This document shows positions 16,298 through 24,938 of a stretch of 64,000 bases of DNA, in pieces. Position 1 is the stretch's first letter. Every line of letters begins with the position of its first letter. This DNA is from Bacteroidales bacterium UBA3143 (GTDB taxonomy: Bacteria > Bacteroidota > Bacteroidia > Bacteroidales > Dysgonomonadaceae). Location of the stretch: positions 28,581 to 92,580 of the forward strand of contig DEZB01000035.1 of NCBI GenBank assembly GCA_002364735.1, read 5' to 3'. The notes beneath the pieces are model-generated. The model saw only the letters and a program-made list of their open reading frames with translations. It made no database searches and was not told the origin of the DNA. A program made the position numbers and the translations under genes.

Positions 16298-16873
16298 TTA
16301 CTCTTCGTTTTTAAATACAGTTACTCCGTCTTTTGTCAATTCAACGTTTTCCCCTTTTCCTCTTAATTCATAGTGGTCATTTTTGTACCAAATTCCCGAT
16401 CCAGGAGTTTGTCCTTTTAAATCAATTTGCTCACCACCATCTAAATAGACTTTTGCTTCATTAGTTGTGTTGTTAAAAGTCATATCAAGAGTTTGTCCTT
16501 CTTTATTTTTTATTGAAGCAGTTACAATTTCATCTTGGTGCGAAAAAACTAATTCTCCATTTTTTTTCAAATCCACATCATTACCTTTTCCTCTCAGCTC
16601 GTACTGGTCGTTTTTGTACCAAAACCCAGATGCAGATCTTTGCTCTTCCAGTTCAGCAGTTTCTCCGTTAAAGTTTATAGTTACTATTCCTTTGGTGTTG
16701 TTAAACGTCATTTCTAACTTCTGTCCATTTTCGTCTGTTGACGTAGTTGTTACAATGTCGTCACCCGTTGTTTCTATTGCTGGCGATGAGGCGTTCTGCT
16801 GTTTAGATGAACCCGTGCAAGAGGTTAGTAATAATGCTGTTAGAATTGCGATTGTCAAAATGTTTTTTGTCAT
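16298..16873 (-). CDS. Lipoprotein with two tandem MliC-like (C-type lysozyme inhibitor) domains
   Basis: 191 residues from the ATG at 16873. A longer frame exists upstream, but the N-terminus MTKNILTIAI is a lipoprotein signal with lipobox LLTSC (Cys19), and a promoter box lies just upstream. Two copies of a ~60-residue unit follow: MTFNN, a strand of the VTINFNGETAEL kind, then SASGFWYKNDQYELRGKG in copy 1 and TPGSGIWYKNDHYELRGKG-like in copy 2. The SxSGxxY...KG pattern is the signature of MliC/PliC, lipid-anchored or periplasmic proteins that plug the lysozyme active site. Known members mostly have one domain. The function is inferred from motifs only. Confidence 0.72.
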   Translation of the reverse strand: MTKNILTIAILTALLLTSCTGSSKQQNASSPAIETTGDDIVTTTSTDENGQKLEMTFNNTKGIVTINFNGETAELEEQRSASGFWYKNDQYELRGKGNDVDLKKNGELVFSHQDEIVTASIKNKEGQTLDMTFNNTTNEAKVYLDGGEQIDLKGQTPGSGIWYKNDHYELRGKGENVELTKDGVTVFKNEE

Positions 16874-16914
16874 ATTATTCTTTTTATTATTGTTGTTATG
16901 GTTGATAAAGTCTA

Positions 16915-16922
16915 CAAATGTA
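16915..16922 (-). promoter_or_regulatory. -7 box upstream of the MliC-like gene
   Basis: Minus-strand TACATTTG, 41 bp upstream of the chosen ATG (16873). It lies inside the longer alternative reading frame, supporting the shorter start. Confidence 0.45.
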
Positions 16923-17179
16923 TTATATCCATAATTAACAAACAATGCCCTTTGTATAAAGTTTAAATTCGCTTGAGAGGATTGCAATCAGTGTATTGCC
17001 TCTTTAGAGCAAAAGAGATAAATACTTTAAATATAAAATATATCTTTATGAAACCTCTTCAAGAAAGATTGACTTGTTTATTTGATTTTCCTAAATCACA
17101 GATAAATCCATTGTGAAGCGTTCTCTATGAAACATTTTCTTTCAAATTTTGTTTTATCTTTAATCAATCCCCTTATCAA

Positions 17180-18241
17180 ATGGAAAAACAAGAACAATCT
17201 TCATCAAGCTATACTGCTAAAGTATGGACTACTGTAGGAATTGCCGCTTTTGTGGTAATCATGCTATTAATTATTATTCAAACATTTAATGCTTTTCTTT
17301 TACTATTGGCTGCATCACTCATAGCTTTGTTTTTTAGTGCAGTATCGGGCAAAATAACGAAATGGACTGGTTTAAAAGATGGTGTGGCCTTGGCCATTAC
17401 GATTATTTTGGTTTTTGTAGTAGTTGGTCTTTTCTTTTGGTTGGTAGGAGCTGAGGCGCAAGTTCAATACAAAGAAATGCAAGAGGCAGTGCCAGTAATG
17501 ATTGACAATGCACAAAATTATCTTAGCAAAAGCGATTTAGGTCAAAAAGTATCAGATTATATCACCGATATTGAGAATCAAAAAAAGGTGGTGCCATTTC
17601 TTGAAGGTTTTTTTAAAACTTCCTTTGGTGTGTTTGGCGATTTGTATATAGTAATTTTTCTTTCTATGTTTCTTTCCATTGCTCCTTTCGACTATGTTAA
17701 TGGAACAGTAAACTTGGTGCCCCGAAGAGGTAAAGCGAAAGCCAAACATTTATTTGAAGATTTAGGTTTTAATCTTCAAAAATGGATCAAAGGGGCTATA
17801 ATTTCGGGTCTTGTTGTGTTTTCTTTGTCTGCCATTGGATTATTGATATTGGGTGTAGATATGTGGTTGATTTTGGCCATCTCAGCTGGTCTACTGAATG
17901 TGATACCAAACTTCGGACCAATCATTGCCATGATTCCTGCTGTTTTGGTTGCATTGTTAACAGGTCCCACTCAGGCCTTACTGGTTGCAGGTCTTTATCT
18001 AACAGTGCAGGCTATTGAAAGCAACCTGATAACTCCTAATGTGCAAAAGAAGTTGCTTAATATTCCCCCAGCATTATTGATTTTCTTTCAGGTGGTAATG
18101 GGTACTCTCACTGGAGGGTGGGGCATCATACTGGCTGTGCCTATGTTGGTAATTGTGATTACGGTGGTTAAGCATTTGTATTTGAATGATAATATGGGAA
18201 TTGAAACCTCTGGAAGTATTAATGCGGAGAAGGATGGGTAG
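17180..18241 (+). CDS. AI-2E family transporter (PerM/TqsA-like permease)
   Basis: 353 residues with clustered hydrophobic helices: two near the N-terminus, one near residue 75, and four or more in the C-terminal half. The C-terminal family signature includes LGVDMWLILAISAGLLNVIP followed by FGPIIAMIPAVLVALLTGP, and a QAIESNLITPNVQ segment. Members export varied small molecules or act as Na+/H+ antiporters, and the substrate cannot be set from sequence. A TATCTTTA near-match to the -7 box lies just upstream. A bidirectional terminator follows about 80 bp after the stop. Confidence 0.9.
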   Translation: MEKQEQSSSSYTAKVWTTVGIAAFVVIMLLIIIQTFNAFLLLLAASLIALFFSAVSGKITKWTGLKDGVALAITIILVFVVVGLFFWLVGAEAQVQYKEMQEAVPVMIDNAQNYLSKSDLGQKVSDYITDIENQKKVVPFLEGFFKTSFGVFGDLYIVIFLSMFLSIAPFDYVNGTVNLVPRRGKAKAKHLFEDLGFNLQKWIKGAIISGLVVFSLSAIGLLILGVDMWLILAISAGLLNVIPNFGPIIAMIPAVLVALLTGPTQALLVAGLYLTVQAIESNLITPNVQKKLLNIPPALLIFFQVVMGTLTGGWGIILAVPMLVIVITVVKHLYLNDNMGIETSGSINAEKDG

Positions 18242-18324
18242 TGTATAAGTGTAATTTATCATGTAAAGACGATGAATAGCTTCGTGAAAATTTGGGTAAT
18301 GATGAGTCAATACCACAAACAATC

Positions 18325-18361
18325 AAACGCCCAATTTGGACATCAACCAAATTGGGCGTTT
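18325..18361. terminator. Bidirectional terminator
   Basis: AAACGCCCAATTTGG (18325-18339) pairs perfectly over 15 bp with CCAAATTGGGCGTTT (18347-18361) around a 7-nt loop. It sits between the converging permease and DUF892-like genes. Confidence 0.8.
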
Positions 18362-18390
18362 ATAAACTTAATCAAAATCTTTATACGTCT

Positions 18391-18804
18391 CTATTTTTCA
18401 AAATAGAATAAATCTTTTAATTCTTTATGTCCCAGTTTTTTTGCTAACTCATAGGCATTTTCGTAACAAGCCATTCTGTAATAGTTAATCCTATTGAAAG
18501 ATGCGAGCAATCCTTCATCTTTCACTTCTTGTGGAATCTTTTGTGATGCAATGTCTTTAATGTTTTCGATCATTTCTTGTGCTACAGAGTCAGTAGTGTT
18601 GCCAGGATTTATATCTTTCTCTTGTAAAGCTTCTTGTAGTAGTGTTTTTTGTTTTGCACACTCCTTCGCCAGTTCCACTGCTATTTGCTCAAGGTCTATA
18701 TCTTCTATTTCCGCTTGAACAGATTCAAATATCTCTGCGCATTCTTTTTCTAATGCGTAAAGGTTTTTGAATTCGCTGTTAAATAAATCGTTTAAATTGT
18801 TCAT
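18391..18804 (-). CDS. DUF892 (YciE/YciF)-like ferritin-fold protein, short
   Basis: 137 residues, almost all helical. It begins with LNDLFNSEFKNLYALEKEC and ends with RINYYRMACYENAYELAKKLGHKELKDL, which resemble the first and last helices of the YciF/DUF892 ferritin-like family (LYxAEkq at the front, EhyEiaaYgtlr..A..lGh at the back). The family usually runs to about 160 residues, so this one is slightly short, and the metal-binding Glu pattern is not complete by eye. Family members are stress-linked with unclear chemistry. Monocistronic and convergent with the permease. Confidence 0.6.
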   Translation of the reverse strand: MNNLNDLFNSEFKNLYALEKECAEIFESVQAEIEDIDLEQIAVELAKECAKQKTLLQEALQEKDINPGNTTDSVAQEMIENIKDIASQKIPQEVKDEGLLASFNRINYYRMACYENAYELAKKLGHKELKDLFYFEK

Positions 18805-19011
18805 TATATGGATGTTTTTGTGTTATGTACTCTATATGAAACAAGCAACAAGAGAGATTGTTTAAATAAACATTCTGGTAAGTGGGCATAATGTTTAAAA
18901 ACTAATTAGATTGAAATGCTTTGTGTTAATTTCCTATTGATTATAGATTATCTGAATGCTAATATGTATATTGTTCATGGCGAAATAAAGAAATATTAGA
19001 AGTGAAAACAC

Positions 19012-19041
19012 TTTGATTTTCGAAATAGTGCCGTACCTTTG
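19012..19041 (+). promoter_or_regulatory. Bacteroidota-type promoter of dnaB
   Basis: TTTG (19012-19015), 18-bp spacer, TACCTTTG (19034-19041). The ATG at 19064 lies about 17 nt after the expected start site. Confidence 0.6.
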
Positions 19042-19063
19042 AACTCTTATTTTAAAAATAAAA

Positions 19064-20542
19064 ATGGAAAAACAAAAACGACAAAAGAATGTAAAAGTAG
19101 TAGAGAAAACAGTGATGGTAGCCGATATTGGTAAACTTCCCCCACAAGCTCGCGAGCTTGAAGAGGCTGTGTTGGGAGCTTTGATGCTTGAAAAAGATGC
19201 TTTCTCTATTATAAGTGATATACTTAAACCTGAAAGTTTTTACGAAGAGACTCATCAGTCGATTTTTGGTGCAATTCACAATTTGGCGATGCAGCAAAAA
19301 CCGGTTGATGTGCTTACAGTTGTAGAAGAACTGAAAAGGAGAGGTGAGTTAGAAACAGTTGGAGGTGCAGTGTTTGTAGCAGAATTAACAGATAAAGTGG
19401 CCTCGGCGGCTCACGTTGAATATCACGCTCGCATTATTGCTCAAAAGTATTTGGCGCGTCAACTCATCACGTTTTCATCAGATGTAGTTAATCAGGCATT
19501 TGATGAGATGATTGATGTGGACGACTTGATGCAAGAAACTGAAAGTAAGCTCTTCGAGATATCTCAACGAAACGTAAAGAAAGATGTTGTTCAAATCAAT
19601 CCTGTAATAAAGGAGGCATTGAACAACCTGCAAATAGCAGCAAATAGAAAAGACGGTTTAAGTGGATTGCAATCTGGCTTTAAAAAACTGGATGAAATAA
19701 CATCGGGGTGGCAGAACTCAGACTTGGTTATTATTGCCGCACGACCTGCTATGGGTAAAACTGCTTTGGTGCTATCGATGGCGCGAAACATGGCAGTCAA
19801 TTATCAATTTCCTATTGGTCTATTTTCTCTTGAGATGTCAAATGTGCAATTGGTGAACCGTTTAATAGTGAATGTATGCCAGATAACGGGTGATAAAATA
19901 AAGAGTGGCAGATTGAACGAAGAGGAGTGGACTCGCTTAGACAGTAAGATTAAAGACTTGTATGATGCGCCTATATATGTAGACGATACACCAAGTCTTT
20001 CGATATTTGAGTTGCGTACCAAAGCACGGAGACTTGTGCGTGAACACGGGGTGAAGATTATAATAATCGACTACTTGCAATTGATGAATGCAAGCGGTAT
20101 GAACTACGGTAGTCGTGAGCAAGAGGTAAGTATGATTTCTCGCTCTTTGAAAGGGTTGGCTAAAGAATTGAATATACCTATTATTGCACTCTCTCAGCTA
20201 AATCGTGGTGTTGAAACAAGGCAAGGTGAAGGTAAAAGACCTCAGTTGGCAGATTTACGTGAATCGGGTGCTATTGAACAAGATGCTGATATTGTATGTT
20301 TTATACATCGTCCAGAATATTATAAGATCACCGAAGATGAGCATGGATCTACACTTGGTATTGCAGAAATAATTATTTCTAAACACCGTAACGGTGCCAC
20401 AGGTATTGTACGAATGAAGTTTGAGAACGAATATGCACTCTTTAAAGATGAGGAGCCCCAATATGCAGAGTACACCTCAAGCATGAATAGACGCCCTGCG
20501 GTAGCTCAAGAAAGTTCGAAAGATATGGGAAACCCGTTTTAA
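19064..20542 (+). CDS. dnaB: Replicative DNA helicase DnaB
   Basis: 492 residues. It is the hexameric 5'-3' helicase at the replication fork. The N-terminal helical domain includes ARELEEAVLGALMLEKDAF. The RecA-like core has Walker A AARPAMGKT (residues 225-233), FSLEMSNVQL, the Walker B region IIIIDYLQLM, RSLKGLAKELNIPIIALSQL, and the arginine-finger region EIIISKHRNGATG. No intein is present and the length is normal. It has its own promoter and may be read on into the small lipoprotein. Confidence 0.98.
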   Translation: MEKQKRQKNVKVVEKTVMVADIGKLPPQARELEEAVLGALMLEKDAFSIISDILKPESFYEETHQSIFGAIHNLAMQQKPVDVLTVVEELKRRGELETVGGAVFVAELTDKVASAAHVEYHARIIAQKYLARQLITFSSDVVNQAFDEMIDVDDLMQETESKLFEISQRNVKKDVVQINPVIKEALNNLQIAANRKDGLSGLQSGFKKLDEITSGWQNSDLVIIAARPAMGKTALVLSMARNMAVNYQFPIGLFSLEMSNVQLVNRLIVNVCQITGDKIKSGRLNEEEWTRLDSKIKDLYDAPIYVDDTPSLSIFELRTKARRLVREHGVKIIIIDYLQLMNASGMNYGSREQEVSMISRSLKGLAKELNIPIIALSQLNRGVETRQGEGKRPQLADLRESGAIEQDADIVCFIHRPEYYKITEDEHGSTLGIAEIIISKHRNGATGIVRMKFENEYALFKDEEPQYAEYTSSMNRRPAVAQESSKDMGNPF

Positions 20543-20570
20543 TTAAGTCACTTCTATATTGATAAAGGTA

Positions 20571-20843
20571 ATGATTGAGAATAAAATTAAATATATAATC
20601 CTTTCGTTAATTATATTGTTTTCGGTGAGTTGCAACTCAATGAAATCGGATGCAAAGAAAGCGGCATCTCTCATTAATAAAAGTATTGAGCAAACACATG
20701 AGTTGAAGTTAGATAAAGCAGAGAAAACTTATTTGAAGGCTCAGGAAATTATAAACACCTATAAAGAGACGGATAAGGTTGAAGAGTTTTACGAACTGTT
20801 TGTAACTTTTCGGGACAAAGAAAGAAAAGAAATCGCAAAATAA
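20571..20843 (+). CDS. Small lipoprotein, unknown function
   Basis: 90 residues from the ATG at 20571 (an in-frame TTG 12 bp earlier is less likely). A hydrophobic signal ends in SVSC-NS, a lipobox, so the mature ~65-residue protein is lipid-anchored. The mature part is charged and helical, with a TPR-like pattern (KAEKTYLKAQEII). It lies between dnaB and the LysM gene on the same strand. No family recognised. Confidence 0.65.
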   Translation: MIENKIKYIILSLIILFSVSCNSMKSDAKKAASLINKSIEQTHELKLDKAEKTYLKAQEIINTYKETDKVEEFYELFVTFRDKERKEIAK

Positions 20844-20946
20844 ACTAATCCAACGCTTTAGCAAACGAAATAATGAGTATTTTTGATTTCTCGATCAAGC
20901 TATTCGTAGTTATTTATTATTTAGCAGCAACTTTAATTATAAAAAA

Positions 20947-22911
20947 ATGAACAGATTATATATAATCACCCTATTCACGTTACTATCATTATGGACAGTG
21001 GCACAGAGTTTACCTTATCCTAAAGTAAACATTGATGGGCAAGAGTTTTATCGCTACGAAGTGAAACCTGGGGAGGGACTTTTTTCAATAGCAAGAACTT
21101 TTGCAATACCTATTGATCAAATATTAAAGTATAATCCTTCTGCTAAAGATGGATTGATGAATGGACAGGAACTAAATATTCCTGTTATTATTGCTGATGC
21201 AAAGCAAAAACCTGTGTTAGACCAAAATTCTGTATTTTATCATAACATTGAACGAGGAGAAACCGTTTACTCTCTTGCTGCTATGTACAACACTACAGAG
21301 GAGGAGATATATAGATTAAATCCATCAGCACGTGACGGAATAAGTGAGGGTTCTGTTTTAATAGTTCCTCAAAGAAAAGTGATAAGCCCTGTTAAAGAAG
21401 AAAACTATCGTTATCATACTATTTCACCGAAAGAGACGCTGTACTCAGTCTCAAGAACTTATTCGCTTACCCCCGAAAATATTATCGCAGCCAATCCTGG
21501 TCTTTCTGTACAAACCTTTCAGATTGGGAAAACAATTCGCATACCGTTTTTTGAGTCGAACGAGACTTTTTCATCTTACGCTGGACCAGTTGTTATAGAA
21601 AAAACGCAACATAAAGTGAAAAGTGGAGAAACGCTTTACAGCATTGCTCAAAGTTACGGTGTAACAGTGGAGGAAATTGAGAAACAAAATCCGAATGTCT
21701 CATTTTCTGAATTGAGAACTAACAGTACGTTGACAATTCCAATAAAAAAATATGACCGCGAATTGGCACGACAAGATGCTGTCAATGAATCGCGTGCAAA
21801 CCTGCTTTTGTCTGATAGAAAAAGCTCTGAAAAATTAAACGTGATGCAAGTGGGTCTTTTGATGCCTTTTTTAGAAAAGAACAATGGACAGGATTTACGC
21901 ATTCAAGAATACTATGAAGGTTTTTTATTGGCAGTTGAAAAACTAAAGAAGCAGGGTGCTAACCTTGAACTTTATGTGTTTGATATTGGCACCGAATCCA
22001 ATACGAAGAAACTTGAAAGTCTTTTGAATACATTGGAAATGCAAAATTTAGATCTGATTGTGGGTGGAGTTTCTGACAGTCAAATAAAGATATTATCCGA
22101 TTTTTCTAAGTCAAGAAACATAAAGTATGTCATTCCTTTTTCGTCTAAAAACACTGAGGTGTTGAACAATGGTAATATATTTCAGGTAAATACTCCTCAA
22201 TCTAACTTATACAATAAAGCCTCTCAAGTTTTTGTAAATAAGTTCAATCGTGCTAACGTCATATTTCTCAACACGAATGCTGACAACAAAAAAGATGACC
22301 TTATCTCAATCATGCAGAACGACTTGAAGAATCAATCTATTCCCTATAGGTCTGTTGCTATTTCTGAGAATTTAGGAGAATCTTTGACTCCTTTATTAAG
22401 CGATTCAAAAGAGAATATTCTGATACCTGCATCAGGCGATATATCTGTATTAGGTAGGGTTTTTGTTTCTTTGAACGCATTAAAGGAAATACGTCCAGAA
22501 TTGAATGTGCAGCTTTTTGGTTATCCCGAATGGCAAACTTATGAAGATAATTATTTGAAAGATTATCACAATCACGGCACTTACTTCTACTCATCGTTCT
22601 ATGTAGATAATAATGCATCTGAAACAGAAGATTTCATTCATAACTTTAATAAATGGTATAAGAAGGAGCTTCAAAACACTTACCCACAATACGCTATGTT
22701 GGGATATGACACAGGGCTATACTTCTTGACTGCGTTACACAGAAACGGTAGAAACTTCGAAACAAAGCTAAACAATATAAATGTTAATACCATTCAATTT
22801 GCTTTCAATTTTGATAGGGTAAACAACTGGGGAGGGTTTATTAACACAGGTTTATACCTTGTGAACTATGATACTGATTCACGAATAATTAAATCAAATT
22901 ACAGCAGATGA
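20947..22911 (+). CDS. LysM-repeat protein fused to a periplasmic binding protein type 1-like domain
   Basis: 654 residues. The signal peptide is about residues 1-19. Four LysM units follow, each about 43 residues (about 37-78, 97-141, 156-198, 223-265), with patterns such as GETVYSLAAMYN and NPSARDG; LysM binds peptidoglycan. From about 300 to the end is an alpha/beta domain of the ligand-binding/PBP1 type: VGLLMPFLEKN, YYEGFLLAVEKL, DLIVGGVSDSQ, a VIPFSS strand and LGYDTGLYFL. Databases often call such proteins amino-acid ABC-type binding proteins, but no transporter is nearby. A PBP1-like domain is also found in LpoA, the activator of a peptidoglycan synthase, so a wall-synthesis role is an attractive inference. 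Overlaps the next gene by 4 bp. Confidence 0.8.
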   Translation: MNRLYIITLFTLLSLWTVAQSLPYPKVNIDGQEFYRYEVKPGEGLFSIARTFAIPIDQILKYNPSAKDGLMNGQELNIPVIIADAKQKPVLDQNSVFYHNIERGETVYSLAAMYNTTEEEIYRLNPSARDGISEGSVLIVPQRKVISPVKEENYRYHTISPKETLYSVSRTYSLTPENIIAANPGLSVQTFQIGKTIRIPFFESNETFSSYAGPVVIEKTQHKVKSGETLYSIAQSYGVTVEEIEKQNPNVSFSELRTNSTLTIPIKKYDRELARQDAVNESRANLLLSDRKSSEKLNVMQVGLLMPFLEKNNGQDLRIQEYYEGFLLAVEKLKKQGANLELYVFDIGTESNTKKLESLLNTLEMQNLDLIVGGVSDSQIKILSDFSKSRNIKYVIPFSSKNTEVLNNGNIFQVNTPQSNLYNKASQVFVNKFNRANVIFLNTNADNKKDDLISIMQNDLKNQSIPYRSVAISENLGESLTPLLSDSKENILIPASGDISVLGRVFVSLNALKEIRPELNVQLFGYPEWQTYEDNYLKDYHNHGTYFYSSFYVDNNASETEDFIHNFNKWYKKELQNTYPQYAMLGYDTGLYFLTALHRNGRNFETKLNNINVNTIQFAFNFDRVNNWGGFINTGLYLVNYDTDSRIIKSNYSR

Positions 22912-23612
22912 CATTCTTCACAAAATGGTTATCTTTAACTACCTTGTTGCTCTTGATGCTTCAGTTTGCAGCAGCTCAGCAAAAAGAAACATTTAAGTCT
23001 AAACTCTCTATTGGAGTAGGGGGGGGAGCTGTTTTTAGTCAAGTTGATTTTGTTCCAACTATTGCACAAATTAGTACGCAAGGTTTATCAGCTGGCATTT
23101 CTGCTAAATTTGTATCTGAAAAACATCTTGGCCTTCTGGCTGAACTGAACTATACACAACGTGGATGGGAAGAAGATTTTGTGGATATAAACCCTGTACA
23201 TGCTTATTCAAGAACACTCAACTATTTGGAGCTTCCGCTGCTTACACACATATATTTTGGCAATAAAGTAAGGTTTATAATAAATATAGGACCACAAATA
23301 AGCTATATGTTGAATGATAAAGATACCATGAACGATGCTTTGGCTAAACACATAGAAGGAGTATTGGATGAAGATCCCAATTTTCCTATCGGCATACAAT
23401 ATAAATCAATTGATAGTAAATTCGATTATGGGCTGATAGGTGGTTTGGGTATTGAGTTTAATACTCCCATCGGAAGTTTTGATTTACAAGGACGTTACTA
23501 CTTTGGTTTAGGCGATTCTTTTGATAACACTCGTAGTAGTTCATCTAATTTCTCACGCTCTGCTCATCGATATTTCGGTGGTAAATTGACTTATTATTTC
23601 CTTAGTTTTTAG
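22908..23612 (+). CDS. PorT-like outer-membrane beta-barrel protein
   Basis: 234 residues. The signal peptide ends at QFAAAQQ (about residue 24). The rest alternates amphipathic strands: KLSIGVGGGAVFSQVDF, SAKFVSEKHLGLLAELNY, LNYLELPLLTHIYFG, NIGPQISYML, and a C-terminal RYFGGKLTYYFLSF ending in an aromatic residue as expected for barrel insertion. LELPLL is a hallmark of the PorT/OMP_b-brl_2 group. The start codon overlaps the stop of the LysM gene (ATGA), so the two are coupled and probably work together at the cell envelope. Confidence 0.8.
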   Translation: MTFFTKWLSLTTLLLLMLQFAAAQQKETFKSKLSIGVGGGAVFSQVDFVPTIAQISTQGLSAGISAKFVSEKHLGLLAELNYTQRGWEEDFVDINPVHAYSRTLNYLELPLLTHIYFGNKVRFIINIGPQISYMLNDKDTMNDALAKHIEGVLDEDPNFPIGIQYKSIDSKFDYGLIGGLGIEFNTPIGSFDLQGRYYFGLGDSFDNTRSSSSNFSRSAHRYFGGKLTYYFLSF

Positions 23613-23730
23613 GTTTTTGTAAATCTAAAAAAACTATTCACTATTTTAAATTAGGCGCATTTAGATGTGTCTTATACTAAAATCAACATTTAAAAATCTA
23701 TTATTTAATGTGATTTTATAGGAGTAATCT

Positions 23731-24090
23731 TTTCAAAACATTTCACCGACGTGGAAAATGTTTAAAACTGATGAAACTTGCTTTCACCGCGGTGAAAATG
23801 TTTCAAAACAGATATTTTTCATTTTTTCGCTTAAATTCTTATCATTTTCGGCTTTAAAAGTTCTAATTCTGTTGCGTTTTCCTCTTTTCTTTCGTTGATT
23901 CTGAAATTATAGCCTAACTATTCTTTTTTCTGAGCGTTTTCTCTCAGTATATCGTCAATAAAGTATCATTTAAGTGATAAAAAACATTTTCAACGTGGTA
24001 AATTGAATTTTCATCAGATGAACGTCCAATCTACCACGGAGGATTTAATTTCCACCCATTTTTCGATCTATTTTCTGCTGAATTGCAACA
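23731..24090. repeat. Structured dispersed repeat, copy A (pairs with 53291-53650)
   Basis: This stretch aligns end to end, with few length changes, to 53291-53650. Best block: 24002-24031 against 53562-53591, 28 of 30 identical, containing CAGATGAACGTC. A second shared block is GGATTTAATTTCCA (24041). Inverted repeats include TTTCACCGCGGTGAAA (23782-23797) and CGTGGTA (23994-24000) / TACCACG (24032-24038), with TTCATCAGATGAA between the latter arms. No ORF. It could be an old MITE-like element, a repeat family, or a structured RNA. Confidence 0.65.
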
Positions 24091-24341
24091 TATAATGTAT
24101 TATTTGTTACAATTTGATATTTGTAGAATTTGTTTTGGCTAATAAAACTTGAGGTTATTAATGAAAAATCTATTCCTTAAGTAATTTTGAAGCTGAAAGC
24201 TTGATTAAATATAATCGTAATCAGGTTTTTTATTTTTTTCAAAGTAAAAATACTGGAGATAGTGAGTCTTAGACTGGATATCAAAAAAGAACATTTTTCT
24301 AATTATTTTCCTCTGAAATATTTTATTTTCAAGAAAAATTA

Positions 24342-24349
24342 TACCTTTG
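24342..24349 (+). promoter_or_regulatory. -7 box of the arsR operon
   Basis: TACCTTTG, 14-21 bp before the first ATG of the ArsR gene. There is no clear TTTG at -33. The next ATG (24387) gives a more usual leader length. Confidence 0.45.
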
Positions 24350-24386
24350 TGAACAATTACATATGGATGTATGTTCATGTATCGTT

Positions 24387-24689
24387 ATGAATAATGAATT
24401 AATGGAAATTGATAAGATAAAGTTAGAAAAAGCTGCTTATATATTAAGAGCTTTAGCACACGAAACACGCCTTTGTGCTTTGATGCATCTTTCAAAAACG
24501 AAAGAGTTATCTGTTTCAGATTTAATGTCGGAAGTAGGTTGCGAGCAATCTCTTTTGTCTCATCACTTAACAGATTTGCGAGCAAAAGGTATATTGAATT
24601 CTCGAAGGGAGGGAAAGAATAATCTTTACTCAATTAATAACGAGCAAATAATACCTCTATTGGAGTGTATACTAAATTACTGTAAATAG
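24387..24689 (+). CDS. ArsR-family winged-helix transcriptional regulator
   Basis: 100 residues from the ATG at 24387. An earlier ATG at 24363 would add eight residues with two Cys (VCSC) but leaves almost no leader after the promoter box. The winged helix is clear: AYILRALAHETRLCALMHL, LSVSDLMSEVGCEQSLLSHHLTDLRAKGILNSRREGKNNLYSI, the pattern of ArsR/SmtB dimeric repressors. Cys in the helix-turn-helix (VGCEQS), in RLCAL and at the C-terminus (ECILNYCK) could sense metal, persulfide or redox state. First gene of a four-gene operon; DUF6132 follows 6 bp later. Confidence 0.88.
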   Translation: MNNELMEIDKIKLEKAAYILRALAHETRLCALMHLSKTKELSVSDLMSEVGCEQSLLSHHLTDLRAKGILNSRREGKNNLYSINNEQIIPLLECILNYCK

Positions 24690-24695
24690 AACAAT

Positions 24696-24938
24696 ATGAA
24701 AGATTTTTTATTAAAACATTGGCTTAAAATTGCAGGAGTGTTAGCTGGAGCTTTAGGCGGGTACCTATATTATGTTAATGTAGGATGTGTTTCAGGGACT
24801 TGTCCCATAACTTCCAATCCATATATGAGTATTTTTTATGGGTCATTAATGGGCTACCTGTTTTTGGGATTATTCCAGAAAAGTCCAAAGAAAGAAACCA
24901 TCGAGCAAGAAGCCGATAAAAACAATAATGAAGTATGA
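24696..24938 (+). CDS. DUF6132-like small membrane protein
   Basis: 80 residues with two hydrophobic helices flanking a conserved GCVSGTCPITSNPYMS segment, then a charged tail. I recognise this as the DUF6132-type protein of Bacteroidota, whose function is unknown. The two Cys close to the membrane may be redox-active or carry sulfur, which is inference. It lies 6 bp after arsR and overlaps the thioredoxin-like gene by 4 bp (ATGA), so coupled translation is likely. Confidence 0.75.
   Translation: MKDFLLKHWLKIAGVLAGALGGYLYYVNVGCVSGTCPITSNPYMSIFYGSLMGYLFLGLFQKSPKKETIEQEADKNNNEV

Larger units (their letters stand above)
23613..24362 (+). other. 750-bp intergenic region with a structured repeat (copy A)
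   Basis: No ORF of note. It holds copy A of a ~360-bp repeat (listed separately) and, at its right end, the arsR promoter. The remainder is AT-rich without recognisable features. Confidence 0.7.

Noticed and set aside
16874..16987. N-terminal extension of the MliC-like protein
   Set aside because: The extra 38 residues precede a perfect lipoprotein signal and contain the promoter box, so translation most likely starts at 16873.
20947..22911. ABC transporter substrate-binding protein
   Set aside because: The C-terminal fold is similar, but four LysM units and the lack of any permease or ATPase nearby argue against a transport role.
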